This document shows, in pieces, positions 11,063-22,141 of a stretch of 64,000 nucleotides of DNA. The notes under the pieces are model-generated. The model saw only the letters and a program-made list of their open reading frames with translations, was not told where the DNA came from and ran no database searches. Source of the DNA: Hyposmocoma kahamanoa (lineage: Eukaryota; Arthropoda; Insecta; Lepidoptera; Cosmopterigidae); assembly GCF_003589595.1 (NCBI RefSeq), contig NW_020656077.1, positions 6,878,410-6,942,409 on the forward strand. Direction: 5' to 3'. Position 1 is the first letter of the stretch. The number at the start of each line of letters is the position of its first letter. The position numbers and the translations under genes are program-made.

Positions 11063-11408
11063 CACAAAAATAATTGAATATCAATTCAATGAAAATTTAA
11101 AATACAGCGAATAGCGACATTTCTCGCCAGGACTAGTAGCTGTAAAGGTACTATCTGGATGATAAAGCTTTCATAGATGGCGCTACGTCTAAAAGGTCAT
11201 TGAAAAACCAAATACAAAGACACGACCCAAGCACATAGAAAAATTCGTGAATTCCGCTGGTTCGTTCCGTGGCTTAGTTGGTATAGCGTCTGGCACGGTA
11301 AGATAGAAGACATCGGTTCGAATTCGGCCCAATCGAATGATTTTTTTCTGAGTGTTCGATCTTTGTATTAATAATTATGACAAACTAGCCAGAGTAATTT
11401 CACAAAAA
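11063..11408 (+). repeat. SINE-B tandem unit 2
   Basis: Direct repeat of the previous unit with a period of about 338 bp. The tRNA-like head is better kept: A box TGGCTTAGTTGG and B box GGTTCGAATTC. Confidence 0.85.
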
Positions 11409-11413
11409 TAACC

Positions 11414-11485
11414 GTCACTTGATATCGTAAAAAAGTATTTTTTTATTATTAAATTAGAAAGTACTTTTTTACGATATCAAGTGAC
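11414..11485. repeat. Inverted repeat with 24-bp perfect arms
   Basis: Arms 11414-11437 and 11462-11485 (core GATATCGTAAAAAAGTA) separated by a 24-bp AT-rich loop. The right arm runs into a REP-1 copy. Confidence 0.95.
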
Positions 11486-11700
11486 AGGACGAAGAAATCG
11501 TGCGCCTGGTGGTAAGCGACATGCCAATCTACAGCAGTTGTAGTACCACCATTCAGAACTTTAAATCACAAAGACGTAAGTTGACAAATCCCATGTGCAA
11601 CCTTACTCTTCAAACTCGAAACGTGATACAACGTATATTACCACTTGGCGGCAGAAATAGGTAAACTCTTAAACTCTTTCACAAGGAGCTCTACTTTTTA
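11478..11700 (-). repeat. REP-1 copy (antisense)
   Basis: GTGACAGGACGAAGAAATCG, GTGCGCCTGGTGGTAAGCGA, ATTCAGAACTTTAAATCACA and TCACAAGGAGCTCTACTT. It begins inside the palindrome at 11414-11485. Confidence 0.8.
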
Positions 11701-11717
11701 TTTTTTTTAAATGTTTT

Positions 11718-12010
11718 GTTTATAATATTAAGTGACGGGACGAACAAGCCGTGCGCCTGTTGGTAAGTAACACGCGATAAATTGAAATAGCAAAGATCGT
11801 ACCGTCACACTGAGACATAAGTTGATAAGTCCCATGTGCCTGTGATTTCACCAAAACCCTTACAGCAGAAATAGGTAAGGTGGCAATACTTCCCTGGACG
11901 TGGACTGGTGGCGATTTAAAGCTCTAAATGGCACTGCAACTGTTATGGATAGGCATGTCTCTTACCACCAGGCGCACGACTTGTTCATCCCGTATCACAA
12001 TAGGCTATTA
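11718..12010. repeat. REP-1 foldback pair
   Basis: An antisense copy (11728-11895, from GTGACGGGACGAACAAGCCG) is followed directly by a sense 3' piece (11905-12000: GCGATTTAAAGCTCTAAATG to GACTTGTTCATCCCG). The two can fold over about 100 bp. Confidence 0.8.
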
Positions 12011-12453
12011 CAAAAAATAAATACTATTGTGTGCTTATTGCGTGAGACAATAACGAAAAATAAGAGAAAATATAATGCAAGAATGAACGTGAAAAGTATG
12101 TTCAGCAGACAGGACAAGATGCCCTATACGATTATATATTTTTTTATTGCTTAAGCCTGAAGAGATTTATGCGTAACAGAGGTGTATTATTTTATTCGTT
12201 CGTAATTTACATTTATGTTTTCCCCGTGAAACAAAACATTTGAGTTACATTAATATAGACTGTTTATACTTTTTTGCGTGAATATATTTAGGGGCTCTAT
12301 AATAATAGATAGTAGAACTTGTTGATAAAAAAAAATGTGTAAAAACTTTCGCACGTTTATTCAGGAAACAAACCCCCGAATCCTAACTAGTTAGCACGGC
12401 AGGCTTTTACTAAAATAAAAAAGTATGTACCACATGCTGTTTACAATTTAACT

Positions 12454-12643
12454 ATCTCTGTGGCCGAACGGGTACCATGCTGGTCTGCCTCGCAGACGTC
12501 TTGGGTTCATTCTCGGGCCGGAAGAAGTATTAGTATTGCCTACATTTATTTCTCTGGAGAGTTTGTGTTGTCTATGTGTGTCCATGGTACCCGCGACACA
12601 GGGTTTCTCAGGTCTTCCTTAGTGCAGGGCTATGAATGTGTGG
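12454..12643 (+). repeat. SINE-A copy
   Basis: TCTCTGTGGCCGAACGGGTA and GGGTTCATTCTCGGGCCGG mark a mutated promoter region. The body ends at GCTATGAATGTG; the tail is lost. Confidence 0.8.
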
Positions 12644-12689
12644 TAAAAAACATTTGAAATATAATGAACTAAATTGATTTTATTGAATA

Positions 12690-12842
12690 TCATGATATTT
12701 TATTACAATTATATTCATTTATTTTTTGTGACATTACTACACTAGTTTGTTACAATTATGAATTTAAGGATCGAAAATCGCGACACAGGTTCAAGTTCTG
12801 TCAGATTGAAAGATTTTTTTTTGTGTTCGATCTTTGCATTAA
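12690..12842 (+). repeat. SINE-B rearranged fragment
   Basis: An inverted end (TTTTTTGTGACATTACTACA, CTAGTTTGTTACAATTATG) is followed by a sense fragment with GGTTCAAGTTC and TGTTCGATCTTTGCATTAAT. Confidence 0.6.
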
Positions 12843-12884
12843 TATGAACTAATAAAAAAATAGACTTGATCAAATAAGTGCAAT

Positions 12885-13170
12885 TTACTCTTCGTTGCTG
12901 CCATGGAGAGCTCAACTTGTTAACTCATCGTCCTATTTAAGAGCCAGGCTCTTGTTGGTGTAATCGTCACGGTCTCCACTCCTCACGATTCGTAGCCAGC
13001 TCCTGAATCTCTTCACATCTGCTCACTTTGATCTCCTTCTTTGATTGTTCACTATTATTTTTACCCTTCCATCTTACCCTCAATTATCACTTTTACAAAT
13101 TCGTCAAACATTTCCCCTTTGTGTTCTCTATCGTATTCAAAACATCCTTTTTTCTCTAACACTTTTCAAA
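12885..13170 (-). pseudogene. LINE C-terminal remnant
   Basis: The minus strand reads KGEMFDEFVKVIIE, then KKEIKVSRCEEIQELATN and EEWRP. Comparable to the ending of the 7.9-8.3 kb fragment. Confidence 0.5.
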
Positions 13171-13194
13171 ACTTCATTTAGGAAATGAATGAAA

Positions 13195-13540
13195 TTATTA
13201 ATTTTAAATTTTTATTGCATTGATTTTGAATTATTTTTTACGTGAACTTCACTTGTTTGTTATAATTATTAATACAATGATCGAACACTCCCAAAAAATT
13301 CCTTCAATCCGGCCGAATTCGAGCAAACGTCTTCTAGCAAACCGTGTCAGACGCTATATCAACTAAGCCACGGAATGAACCAGCGGACCTCACGAATTCT
13401 TCTACGTGCTTGTTGTCGTATCTTTGTATTTGGTTTTTCAACGATTTTTTAGCCGTAGCGCCATCTAAGAGAAATATATGAAAGTATTTCGTCACCCAGT
13501 TAGATACCTATACAGCTACCAGCCCCAGATAGAGATGTTG
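13195..13540 (-). repeat. SINE-B copy
   Basis: Inverse of the 10.7-11.4 kb unit: GATCGAACACTCCCAAAAAA, CTTCTAGCAAACCGTGTCAG, TATATCAACTAAGCCACGGA, TTAGCCGTAGCGCCATCTAA. It ends in a (TTATTTTATTT) A/T tail at 13541-13570. Confidence 0.85.
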
Positions 13541-13726
13541 TTATTTATTATTTTATTTTATTTATTTGTTAAGAAAACGCTAATAGTAAGGCTAATAACA
13601 GGTTAAAAATCGAGTACAATTTACGTTGTTACAATTATATTTCAGTTTACATATTATTTATTCTCTTACCAATACGAGTTTATTACCAAACCATAATTAA
13701 GTCATCATAGTCACCTATAAATATAA

Positions 13727-14020
13727 CAACAGTAGAGCTACTTGTGAAAGAGTTTATCCAGGGTAGTACTACCATTGTACATATTTCTGCTGCCAAACAG
13801 TAATGTCAACATTATTGTGTGTCGATTTTGAAGAGTTCTCATGCAATTACAGGCACATGGGACTTGTCAACTGATGTCTCAGTGTGATGGGCGAAGTGGC
13901 AGTACCCCTCAGATCTTTGCGATTTAAAGCTCTGAGTGGCACTGCAACTGTTATGGACAGGCGTGTAGCTTACCATCAGGCGCACGACTTGTTCGTCCCG
14001 TCACTTAATATTATAAACAA
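13727..14020 (+). repeat. REP-1 copy (sense, near full length)
   Basis: CAGTAGAGCTACTTGTGAAA to GACTTGTTCGTCCCGTCACT and TAATATTATAAACAAAAAG. Good reference copy for the family. Confidence 0.85.
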
Positions 14021-14221
14021 AAAGAAATTGTACCTAAGCAAATTCAAAAACATTGTAGATTTGAAACTTAAAACATTACTTGAAACTTTGAACGCATTAA
14101 GTATAGTTGAAAGCTGAGCGCATATCTGAAAAAAACATTGCGATGTTTAAGGCCAAAATAATTACTTAGGCCCTAAAGGTCTTCGATCTTCTGTCGCAGA
14201 TAAGAGAAGAAAATCTGATAA

Positions 14222-14320
14222 ATTATTAAATCCGGAACAAAAGTTGTTGCTTATTATGTTAGTAATAAGTCCTGTGAGGTTGATGGTATTTTAGAAATAA
14301 CCTCGTATAAAAAAGAGCTC
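14222..14320 (+). repeat. REP-4 fragment
   Basis: CCGGAACAAAAGTTGTTGCT, TGTTAGTAATAAGTCCTGTG, AGAAATAACCTCGTAT. The best-preserved member of this small family. Confidence 0.6.
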
Positions 14321-14431
14321 TACATATTAGATTAAACGCATTTTAAGAAAAACATAAAATCAAACTATTCTCTGTACGCATTTCAAAAAGGTAGCTCTAC
14401 TACTCTTGCGTGCTTTGAGCTGTAGCGCGTC

Positions 14432-15535
14432 ATAACACAATCTATTAACGTCCAGACCGCAGTAATGTCAATCTTTCTTGATATGAGTAGAGCCTTCGAT
14501 TTTGTCAATCGTTCTAAACTCTTACGCAAACTCGAAATGTATGGTACCAGCGGGAGAGCCCTTGAATAGTTAGAGAGCTACTTAAAAAATGGAACTCAAT
14601 ACAAAGCAATAAATGGAATTATTAGAAAGAAATACAACAATGTATTTGAGAAACAAACCTTTAGATCAAATATTAAAACGACTAATGCTGGAATTCCCCA
14701 AGGTAGCGTGTTAGGACCGTAACTATTAATCCTATACATTAACGACCTCCCACATGCAACTAACCATAAATGTATACAACTTGCTGACGATACAACAATT
14801 ATGATAAAATGTGAAGATAAAGCGACATTTAACACCGACATAAACAAAGCATTGACAGATGTAATAAATTGGATGAACTTGAATTACTTAAGTATTAATA
14901 TAAGTAAAACTAAAATTAAGACATTTCGATCGTACAATTCAAATCCTATACCAATTACAATTCAATACATTGCTGACACCGTAGAGGAAGTTGACACATT
15001 TATTTTTCTTGGATTAACAATTGACACGCACCTAAGCTGAAAAGAACATATCGAGCAGATTTGTATGAAGCTAAATAGATTTTTTTACGCTCTACGAAGA
15101 TTAAGGCAAACTGTCTCTCGAGACGGCGTATCAGGGCTACGTTTCGTCTATGCTTAGCTACGGTCTTATACAGTGGGTCAATTCAGAAGTCGTAGAGAGT
15201 ACGTTCGAGGTTCAGGAGCAGTGTGTTCGGGCGATCTGCGGTGCGTGGTTCTAGAACTAAACATACTGTCTTTGCCATGCATGTACATTAGGGATATCTG
15301 CGTATTTGTCAAAACTTATCCTCAATATTTCAAAACACGTGGTGAAATTAATCAAAGGCAGACTAGAGCAAAAATTATGAATCTTTTGTACCAACCTCGT
15401 TGCCATAAAGAAATTTATAAGAAGAACTGCTTCAACATGTGTAAATTATTTACAACTATCTGCCAAATGAAATTAAATTTTGCAAGGACATACTTTTAAA
15501 TTACGATTGACAAAATGGCTTTTGACACATTGCTT
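14432..15535 (+). pseudogene. Non-LTR reverse transcriptase pseudogene
   Basis: A degenerate reverse transcriptase. Blocks are VMSIFLDMSRAFDFVNRSKL, LRKLEMYGTSGRA, NAGIPQGSVLGP, YINDLPHATNHKCIQLADDT and NYLSINISKTKIKTF, then FIFLGLTIDTHLS and LNRFFYALRRLRQ. LDMSRAFD is RT motif A, GIPQGSVLGP motif B and LADD motif C (YxDD with Leu). At least four in-frame stops and a frameshift near 15130-15180 disable it; the C-terminal part (about 15170-15500) contains GEINQRQTRAKIMN. Endonuclease and ORF1 are missing. Order and motifs fit a Jockey/CR1-type LINE. Confidence 0.85.
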
Positions 15536-15966
15536 CTATAGTAATAAAGAATACTTAGAATTACCAAATAAATATTTACATTAATTTGAAGTGCAATTAA
15601 CAACAGAAACCAAAAATGAAGTTAATATTTGCACATCTGCTTGCAGGTTGAATACAATGGACCTAATTTTATTTGAGACCTTTATCGTTAAGAATTTATT
15701 TTCTCAAAAGAATTATATATTCACTTAAATGAGAAACTTAAATATAGTAACATTAAATAAGCTATACACATAGTACATCATAATACAAATATGACATTTT
15801 TAAGCGGGAGTTAATTTTGACTCAACCAACATAACGTACTGGACAAGATCATGCGTACGCGCAAGCGTAGTCTACACAGATCGGCAATAACTAGATGTGT
15901 CAAGAAAAGTACGTTCCAGGTTTTGTTTGTTATATGAAGTTTATTATTATTTGTTTACTTTTATAT
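15536..15966. other. No recognised content
   Basis: AT-rich sequence after the reverse transcriptase remnant; probably includes its 3' untranslated part, but no tail is visible. Confidence 0.4.
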
Positions 15967-16186
15967 ATAATAATAATAATAACGCACACACCCAATATAG
16001 CTCCGCATTAAAGAAACCCTGTGTCGCGGGTGCCATCGACACACATAATTATAGACAATAACAAATTACACCCAAACTCACGAGAGAAATAAATGTAGGC
16101 CATACAAATATTTCTACCGGCCCAGGAATCGGACCTGGTACTTCTACGTGGCAGTCCGGTATGGTAACCGTTTGGCCACAGAGGCT
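15967..16186 (-). repeat. SINE-A copy
   Basis: The (TAA)n tail at 15967-15981 precedes the inverted body (AGAAACCCTGTGTCGCGGGT) and head (GGCCACAGAGGC). The B box is mutated on the head strand. Confidence 0.85.
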
Positions 16187-16448
16187 GTTAATAATATAGA
16201 TATATTATTAGTATGACGAGACAAATTATACAGAACCGTATTGAAGCACAACTAACTATTAGGTTTTACTCGAAACACTCAACACTTCGTGTAATTGAAA
16301 ACCAGTAATGTCAAGGAGATGATAAACGTAGATTACAATGTATGATTTATTCAAAAGACGATAATAACATTATTAACGAATAACGATAATGTAATAATGG
16401 ATTACGTGTGTATGGTGCAACGGGCTGATGTCATGCCATCATGAGTAT

Positions 16449-16937
16449 ATAACCAGAAAAATAGAGACGAAGAAGGGCCATCCATCCTTGGCAACTCATC
16501 AGCCACATGGGCCTTATATCACTTTTAAATATCAATTTTCGTTTGCGCTGAAATAAAAAATTAGAAAGCTGAAATAGTACAGCGCCAACAACTGACCTGT
16601 GTGTACGTGTCCGTATATTCCAAAAATATCCTGTGTTTATTGTAATAAAGATAATACCATGCTCCATTCGGTGGCGTGGAAAAAACAACAAAACATCTAA
16701 TTACAAAACAAACAGAATCACTTTGAATCGGTAATTAAACATTAAACATGTAATTTTTCAATTATCGTCCATTATAGCAAAGCTCAAGTTAAACTGGTCG
16801 ATTTGAAGTGAAACAATTGACGACACCTATCAATTGTTTCGATTTCTGGTTGGCCAATCGGAGCGCAGTTGTCACTGTAATTTGGCAGAATGGTTTTCAA
16901 ACAAATTAAATGACATTTCGTCTCTATTTCTGGTTAT
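16449..16937 (+). mobile_element. MITE-2 copy 1
   Basis: About 490 bp between TAACCAGAAAAATAGAGACG and its inverted partner CGTCTCTATTTCTGGTTA. The interior shares CTGTGTTTATTGTAATAAAG and TTGGCCAATCGGAGCGCAG with the copy at 51.1-51.7 kb. No coding capacity. Confidence 0.85.
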
Positions 16938-17781
16938 GTGTATTATGCACGCATAATACATTACTTCGTGGGAGGCATCTAAAAGAATAATTATGCGTGT
17001 AAGGTAGTAATTATGCATTTAAGAGAGTAATTATACGTGTAAGGGAATGACCACCCTTATCGATACGGAATCGTGTTAAGCCGGTCAAAAAAAAGCTTTA
17101 AGGCGTGTAAAAAGACCCGTACCGTCTTTTTTTTCTTATTTGCTCAATGCGTATCCGCCTTTATAAATATGGCGACCAGCTAATGTGCAGATTACTTATG
17201 TTTGCTATATTTGAAACAAATAATCATCTTGAAACTCGTAAATTTATGAGACAATACAAGTTCATACAGCTTCTATCTATTTAGGTAAATGAAAAAACTC
17301 AAAATTTATAATAGCTATCACAAAAAAGGGTCTAAAATACCTTGAGTCGTAGTAGTATGATGTAATATATAGTAAAGGACAGAATAGGTGTTATAAAATA
17401 TCTTATACGTTTACCCTTAGAATAATAACGCATAGAATGATAGTTTCATATCAAACGAACTGTCACAAGTGAGGTAAAAATCAAATTCATGTAGGCTAGT
17501 TTTAGTAGTAGGTTAATTTTCGGTTTTAGTGAATATTTATATAAAAATACAAGTTGAAACTTCCTTGTGGAATGTGATGTTAGTATCTATTTTATGTTGG
17601 TCTGACGTATTTTTACACTCATTTACCGCACATTTCGTCATTTTTAGCTAAAATTCTTGAGCTGTTCGCGGTGCAAGTTGACCTTGAGCACTGACGGCCC
17701 GCCCGCTCGTGTAGGCCCATTGGGAGCGCTTCAATTTGTCTCACTTAGCGTGTGCGGACTAGGTTTCTATGCGTTATTATT
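16938..17781. other. No recognised content
   Basis: Three near-repeats of TAATTATGCGTGTAAG type (about 16988, 17009, 17031) follow MITE-2. A GC-richer piece at 17660-17750 has no frame. Confidence 0.4.
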
Positions 17782-18174
17782 CTAAGCGTTTACCTTACTT
17801 CTGATCCGAAAATAGAAAACAATACTTATTTGTGGATTACGAGTATAATGTCTAAGAGCGATGCCACACGGGCGCTGTCGGTGCGTAGCACCGTCGTAAC
17901 GCTGCGATTTTAACGCACCGAGTGCCACACGGAGAATTCGATGTTGCAATCGCAACGTAACGCCGCTTACTTTAAAGCGATGCCACACGATGTGTTCTGC
18001 TTCTGTATTGTACAACATATTATAAATCAGAACCACATGAAATGCGTTGAAATGGCGCGTCACGGCAATCAACTTAGTACGTTGAAATCGTAGCGTTGTG
18101 ATGACGCAACGCCTATGTGGCATTGTATCAGCAACTATGATTACTAATTGGAGTAGCTCTAATAGAGGCTGCAC
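17782..18174. repeat. Region with repeated TGCCACACG motifs
   Basis: GCGATGCCACACG-type motifs occur near 17860, 17920 and 17981, and an inverted-type CTATGTGGCATTG at 18112. They are interspersed with CGTAACGC/GCAACGC words. The motifs are 55-65 bp apart. A 130-codon minus frame overlaps but its residues follow the repeats, so I do not call it a gene. Confidence 0.45.
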
Positions 18175-18344
18175 AATTTTGTATATAACGCTATAATTAA
18201 TTATCTATGATTAAAGAACGTATTAAGTTTTGGTAATTTTTATACATACGACACACACGGCATTAATTTGGAATAAATCGCGAAGGAAAATGACGTCGTA
18301 ACTCAAAACACATCGCAATAATATATTTGTACTATCTTAGAGTA

Positions 18345-18500
18345 CTGCCACCTTATCTATTTCTGCCGCCAAATAGTAATGTGGCCATTACTGCATTCTG
18401 TTTGGAAGGGTAAGGGTGCCGGTGAAATTGCAGGCACATGGAACTTGTGAACTTATGTTAAAGCGTGACGGGCGCAATAGCAGTGTCCTTAAGATCTTTG
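18345..18500 (+). repeat. REP-1 partial copy (sense)
   Basis: ACTGCCACCTTATCTATTTC through GCAGGCACATGGAACTTGTG to CTTAAGATCTTTGTGATTT; the 3' third is missing. Confidence 0.75.
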
Positions 18501-18952
18501 TGATTTCACTTGGTATAAAATAAAAAAAAATGTTAAGGAGAAATTTACAGCTCGTTCAGCAAGATCCATTAATTATTTTATCTGCAAAGTAGTCGAGTTC
18601 ACAATAAATGGAGAATTATTGCGGAAATGGTTATAGTGTAGACCGTAAATTGGTAGTAAAGCAGATTTATGTGTAACACAGAGGAACAACTAATTCAGGA
18701 ATTATAGCATTTCGTCTGCTGAAAGGTAAAACCACATAAGTGACATTTCTACAAAAAGTCTTTATAAAGCTATGGTAAGAAAATCATTATCTTTCTGCAG
18801 GTGAAACTCAATAACAAGAAAGCTATAAACTCAATAAGTGGTTGTATTTGCAGAAACATGGTGATTTTAAGTGAAAAACTTTCACTTAACTTTGTAACTT
18901 CAGGTTGTTTAGATCTATCTTCTTCTTGTTGTATCAATGGCATACACTTTTC

Positions 18953-19380
18953 AAATCAAATGACAGGACGAACAAGTCACGCGCCTGGTGGTAAGTTACA
19001 TGCCTGTCCATAACAGTTCCGCTCAGAGCTTTAAATCGCAAAGATTGAGGGGCACTGCCACTGCGCCCGTCACCCTGAGACATGAGTTGGCAAGTCCCAT
19101 GTGCCTGTAATTTCACCAGCCCCCTTACCCTTCAAAACCGGAACTCAGTAATGCTGACATTACTGCTTGACGACAGAAATAGGTAAGGTGGCAGTACTAA
19201 CCCCGGACGAACTCTTTCACAGCTTTGGTGGAAAACATCACACCGTTTCACAGCGCCGCTACACATCCCCGTACCGCCTCGCCATCGCGCACATGTCTGG
19301 TGGAAAGGCAACCTAAAACTCTACAACTGCTATGGATAGGCGTGTGGCTTATAGCCAGGCGAACGACGTACGCCCCCCTT
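18953..19380. repeat. REP-1 foldback pair
   Basis: Antisense copy 18958-19225 (GACAGGACGAACAAGTCACG to GGACGAACTCTTTCAC). Then about 80 bp of other sequence, then a sense 3' piece 19305-19375 (TGCTATGGATAGGCGTGTGG). Same architecture as at 11.7-12.0 kb. Confidence 0.75.
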
Positions 19381-19390
19381 TATATCGTAA

Positions 19391-21251
19391 AAAATAAAAA
19401 GCGATATATACAATTTAAACGATTCCAAACAATAGGTACCGTTTGGTACCCTTGATGAGTACACAAGCAATTTGTACCTAACTATTATTAGCTGCGGCTA
19501 GAGTTCAGAGAATTCTATTTTAGTTAGGGGCTGGACTCTATATCTAAGCACCCTTTCCTAGCAGCCTTTACCCAACAACGTTACCTTACACATAAGTGTT
19601 CTACTATGAGTATGTATTTTTGTAACAAAATGTAAGGCTATTAATACAAAGATCGAACGTAATATTGGCTAAATTTGACTTACGTTCCTTACGCTTTTTT
19701 ATCTATTCAGTACGTATGCCTTAAGGCGTAGCATAGAAGGTCCAGTATAATTTTATTTAACACCGTGTATCATTCATTTACCTACTGTAACCTATGTTGA
19801 TGTGCAATGAACAACAGAGTACAAATAGTTCTACCGAGAATTGTTTTCATCGTTTAAGCAAACACTACGTACGGCGCACAGTGGAGCACTTTGTACGGCA
19901 CCGCGAAAAATGTTATGTTTTTATAGTATAACAAGACTATTGGTTATTTAGGGTATTTAAGGATGAAATAAATATTTTTGTGATAATAAAATGTACGTAC
20001 AAATTAACAATTTCGGTATTAATATTTTGTTACAAATGGTAAATAGGTTTCGTTTAAAATATTTATATCAATATTAGACTATATTATATATCGTTGGTTT
20101 TGAGGGCAGTTAGTTAATGTGTTCTCACATCTAAGATGGCAGTTGGTGGCAACTAAAACTTATAATATCTAATCAAGACAGACTAATAAATGGCTTAAGT
20201 GATATAAGTAAGCAGCGGCCAACGACGGTAAAAAGATATAGCTATAAATTTATAAAATTTTGGTCTTAAATTAAGCAATCCTTAAAACGTAAATGAGAAA
20301 TATTAAAAAGATAAAATCCTGTCGCTATTACGCGTACCGACTAGATTACATATCTAGGCATTACAAAAAACACAAGCATCGTTAATTTTTTATTAAATTT
20401 AATTTAAAATTATCTTTGAAATAACATAAGTTTTTGCGCAAAAATGGTTATATCTGCATCGGATGTTTAGTTTCGTATTTCTACGTGATGTACAGTTATT
20501 GGCAATTAGTTTTTATAGTTTTTGTATCTATGGAGAATGTATAATTTAAAATTTGTTTATGTGAATGTAAAAAATGTAAATGTTCATAAAAAGTACTTTT
20601 TTCCGCCAATGCACCAACCACTGCGCGGCTCATATCTGGAATGAAACTAATTAACCCGAAATTTGTCAAAATTCTCGATAGGTTGCGGCCAGACGGACTA
20701 AAATGCACAAAGTTGATGTACCCACCTGCATGTAGTCGATACTGTCTGCAAGCAGCAATCGACACCTAGTTCGGGAGCTCAGTAAACGTATGATGAAATA
20801 AACGTATCACGATCGAAATCCTCCATTATTGATAAATTTATCTACGAACTCACGGCCGTAATCCCCGACAATATTTTGTAGTGGAATTAGCGATCCAAAA
20901 TGTAAATAAAGGTGCTATTTAAAAAAACGATATATTTAAGGATTTGTGCAAATGTGAAGTCGAGAAAAGTTTCACCAATCCCGCTTTTGTTTTACCATTA
21001 TGTTGTCAAGTATTCGTTACCTTTTGCCGTTATTGAAAAAAATCCAAGTCGTTTCAGACACAAAAAAGTTGTTTAAGTGTCTATTGTATATTGTTGATCA
21101 CGTTTGCCTGCATTAACTGCAGAAATGCAGTCCATCTATTAGAAACTTTAGTGTTTCGAACTACCTAAGACGTAGTCCAAAGTACACTATTCGTGAATAT
21201 GTTAAAGTTAATGTGTGGTTTCTAAAGGAATCTTTAAATGAATTTCCTTAG
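19391..21251. other. Sequence just upstream of the first visible exon, no gene
   Basis: About 1.9 kb without recognisable repeats. A short frame at 20600-20770 is open on both strands but shows no ligand-binding-domain features, so I do not call it an exon. Confidence 0.45.
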
Positions 21252-21419
21252 AATGGATGAATATTCGAGATATTTCGCAGGTGGTCGCAACCTACGTAGC
21301 ACGAAACTCGTCGCTTCAGTTTATTAAGGGACGACCGATACACTGGGCGGGAGGGCGTCACACCCCACCACCCGACACGCCGGAATGTGGCTTTGATGGC
21401 TCGTTGTGTCCTGACACCT
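21252..21419 (+). CDS. Receptor guanylate cyclase, juxtamembrane ectodomain exon
   Basis: First of six in-phase exons of a membrane guanylate cyclase of the natriuretic peptide receptor type, a single-pass receptor that makes cGMP. The translation contains VVATYVARN, then GRPIHWAGGR, TPPPDTPECGF and CGFDGSLCP. The W-x-G-G-R, PPD and paired-cysteine CGF...C pattern is the extracellular juxtamembrane hinge of NPR-type cyclases. The donor is GTAAGT at 21420, leaving phase 1. The start is uncertain: a TTAG acceptor at 21250-21251 adds an in-frame WMNIRDISQ that fits the end of the ligand-binding domain, while a CAG acceptor at 21279-21280 would start at VVATY. I prefer the first because of the extra family-like residues. 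The next exon completes the split codon to Ser. No open reading frame beginning with Met marks this exon, so a simple ORF scan misses it. Upstream ligand-binding exons were not found. Confidence 0.8.
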
Positions 21420-21855
21420 GTAAGTATATTCCTTAAATTTCTATATAATAACGATACAGATACCAATGAACAGCAATATTTAGCACTTCCTCTCCAAAAA
21501 CAAATTACAAAACGTACAGTCGATACCTCAGGTCAGGTATCTGTGAACGGTATCTGACCCCTTATCCTTCTGGTTCTGAGAACCTTCTTATGCATTCAAC
21601 ATTAAAGTGTAAAGGAATTCCGCTTCTTGGTTGAAATTTGTATTTATGTAATGTAATTAAACATTAAATTGGCTTAAAAAATATTGTAAAACGTCATTTA
21701 CTAATGATGGAAATCATACCAAAAACAATTTTACGGCTCACAGGTTAAAGGTTAAGTTTGTTTAACACCTTTTCCACACTGATCTATTCAGAATCAAACA
21801 GACGGTTAGGGGTCAGGTATCTTAAAGCATGTACTTACATATTTTACTCCATACT

Positions 21856-22141
21856 CATTGACTTACAATTATATGGACGTCGGGTCCGCGCTAAAAAGTG
21901 TCCGAACTTATAGGGCGTTAAAATCGTATACAGAGCGTCATTCACGCTTTAGTCTTCTTTTGTTCGACTGACAGCGAAGCAAGCAAAATTAGACAGTACT
22001 GCGATGACATTACAATTTAAATCTAACGTTTTAGCTTTTTCATATTCCTTTACATGTCACTACGTTTAAATAGGTTGACTTGGGACATTTTTTTCGTGGT
22101 TTTTGTATTAGACCCGTCGTCCATTTATTTGTAAGTCAATG
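21856..22141 (+). mobile_element. MITE-1 copy 1, 8-bp TSD
   Basis: A 286-bp element starting CATTGACTTACAA and ending with its reverse complement. The TIR extends to about 32 bp with 4 mismatches. The target duplication TCCATACT is perfect (21848-21855, 22142-22149). The interior includes GCGTCATTCACGC and GACAGCGAAGCAAGCAAAAT and no ORF. The 8-bp TSD fits hAT or P-superfamily transposases. Confidence 0.92.

Noticed and set aside
10713..11408. CRISPR-like direct repeats
   Set aside because: Period of about 338 bp with tRNA-like promoter boxes in a eukaryotic context; these are tandem SINEs.
17782..18174. 130-codon minus-strand ORF
   Set aside because: Residues follow the repeated TGCCACACG words; no domain or splice context supports a gene.
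20496..20765. Possible ligand-binding-domain exon upstream of the hinge exon
   Set aside because: No residues typical of the receptor ligand-binding fold in any frame, and no convincing splice sites.
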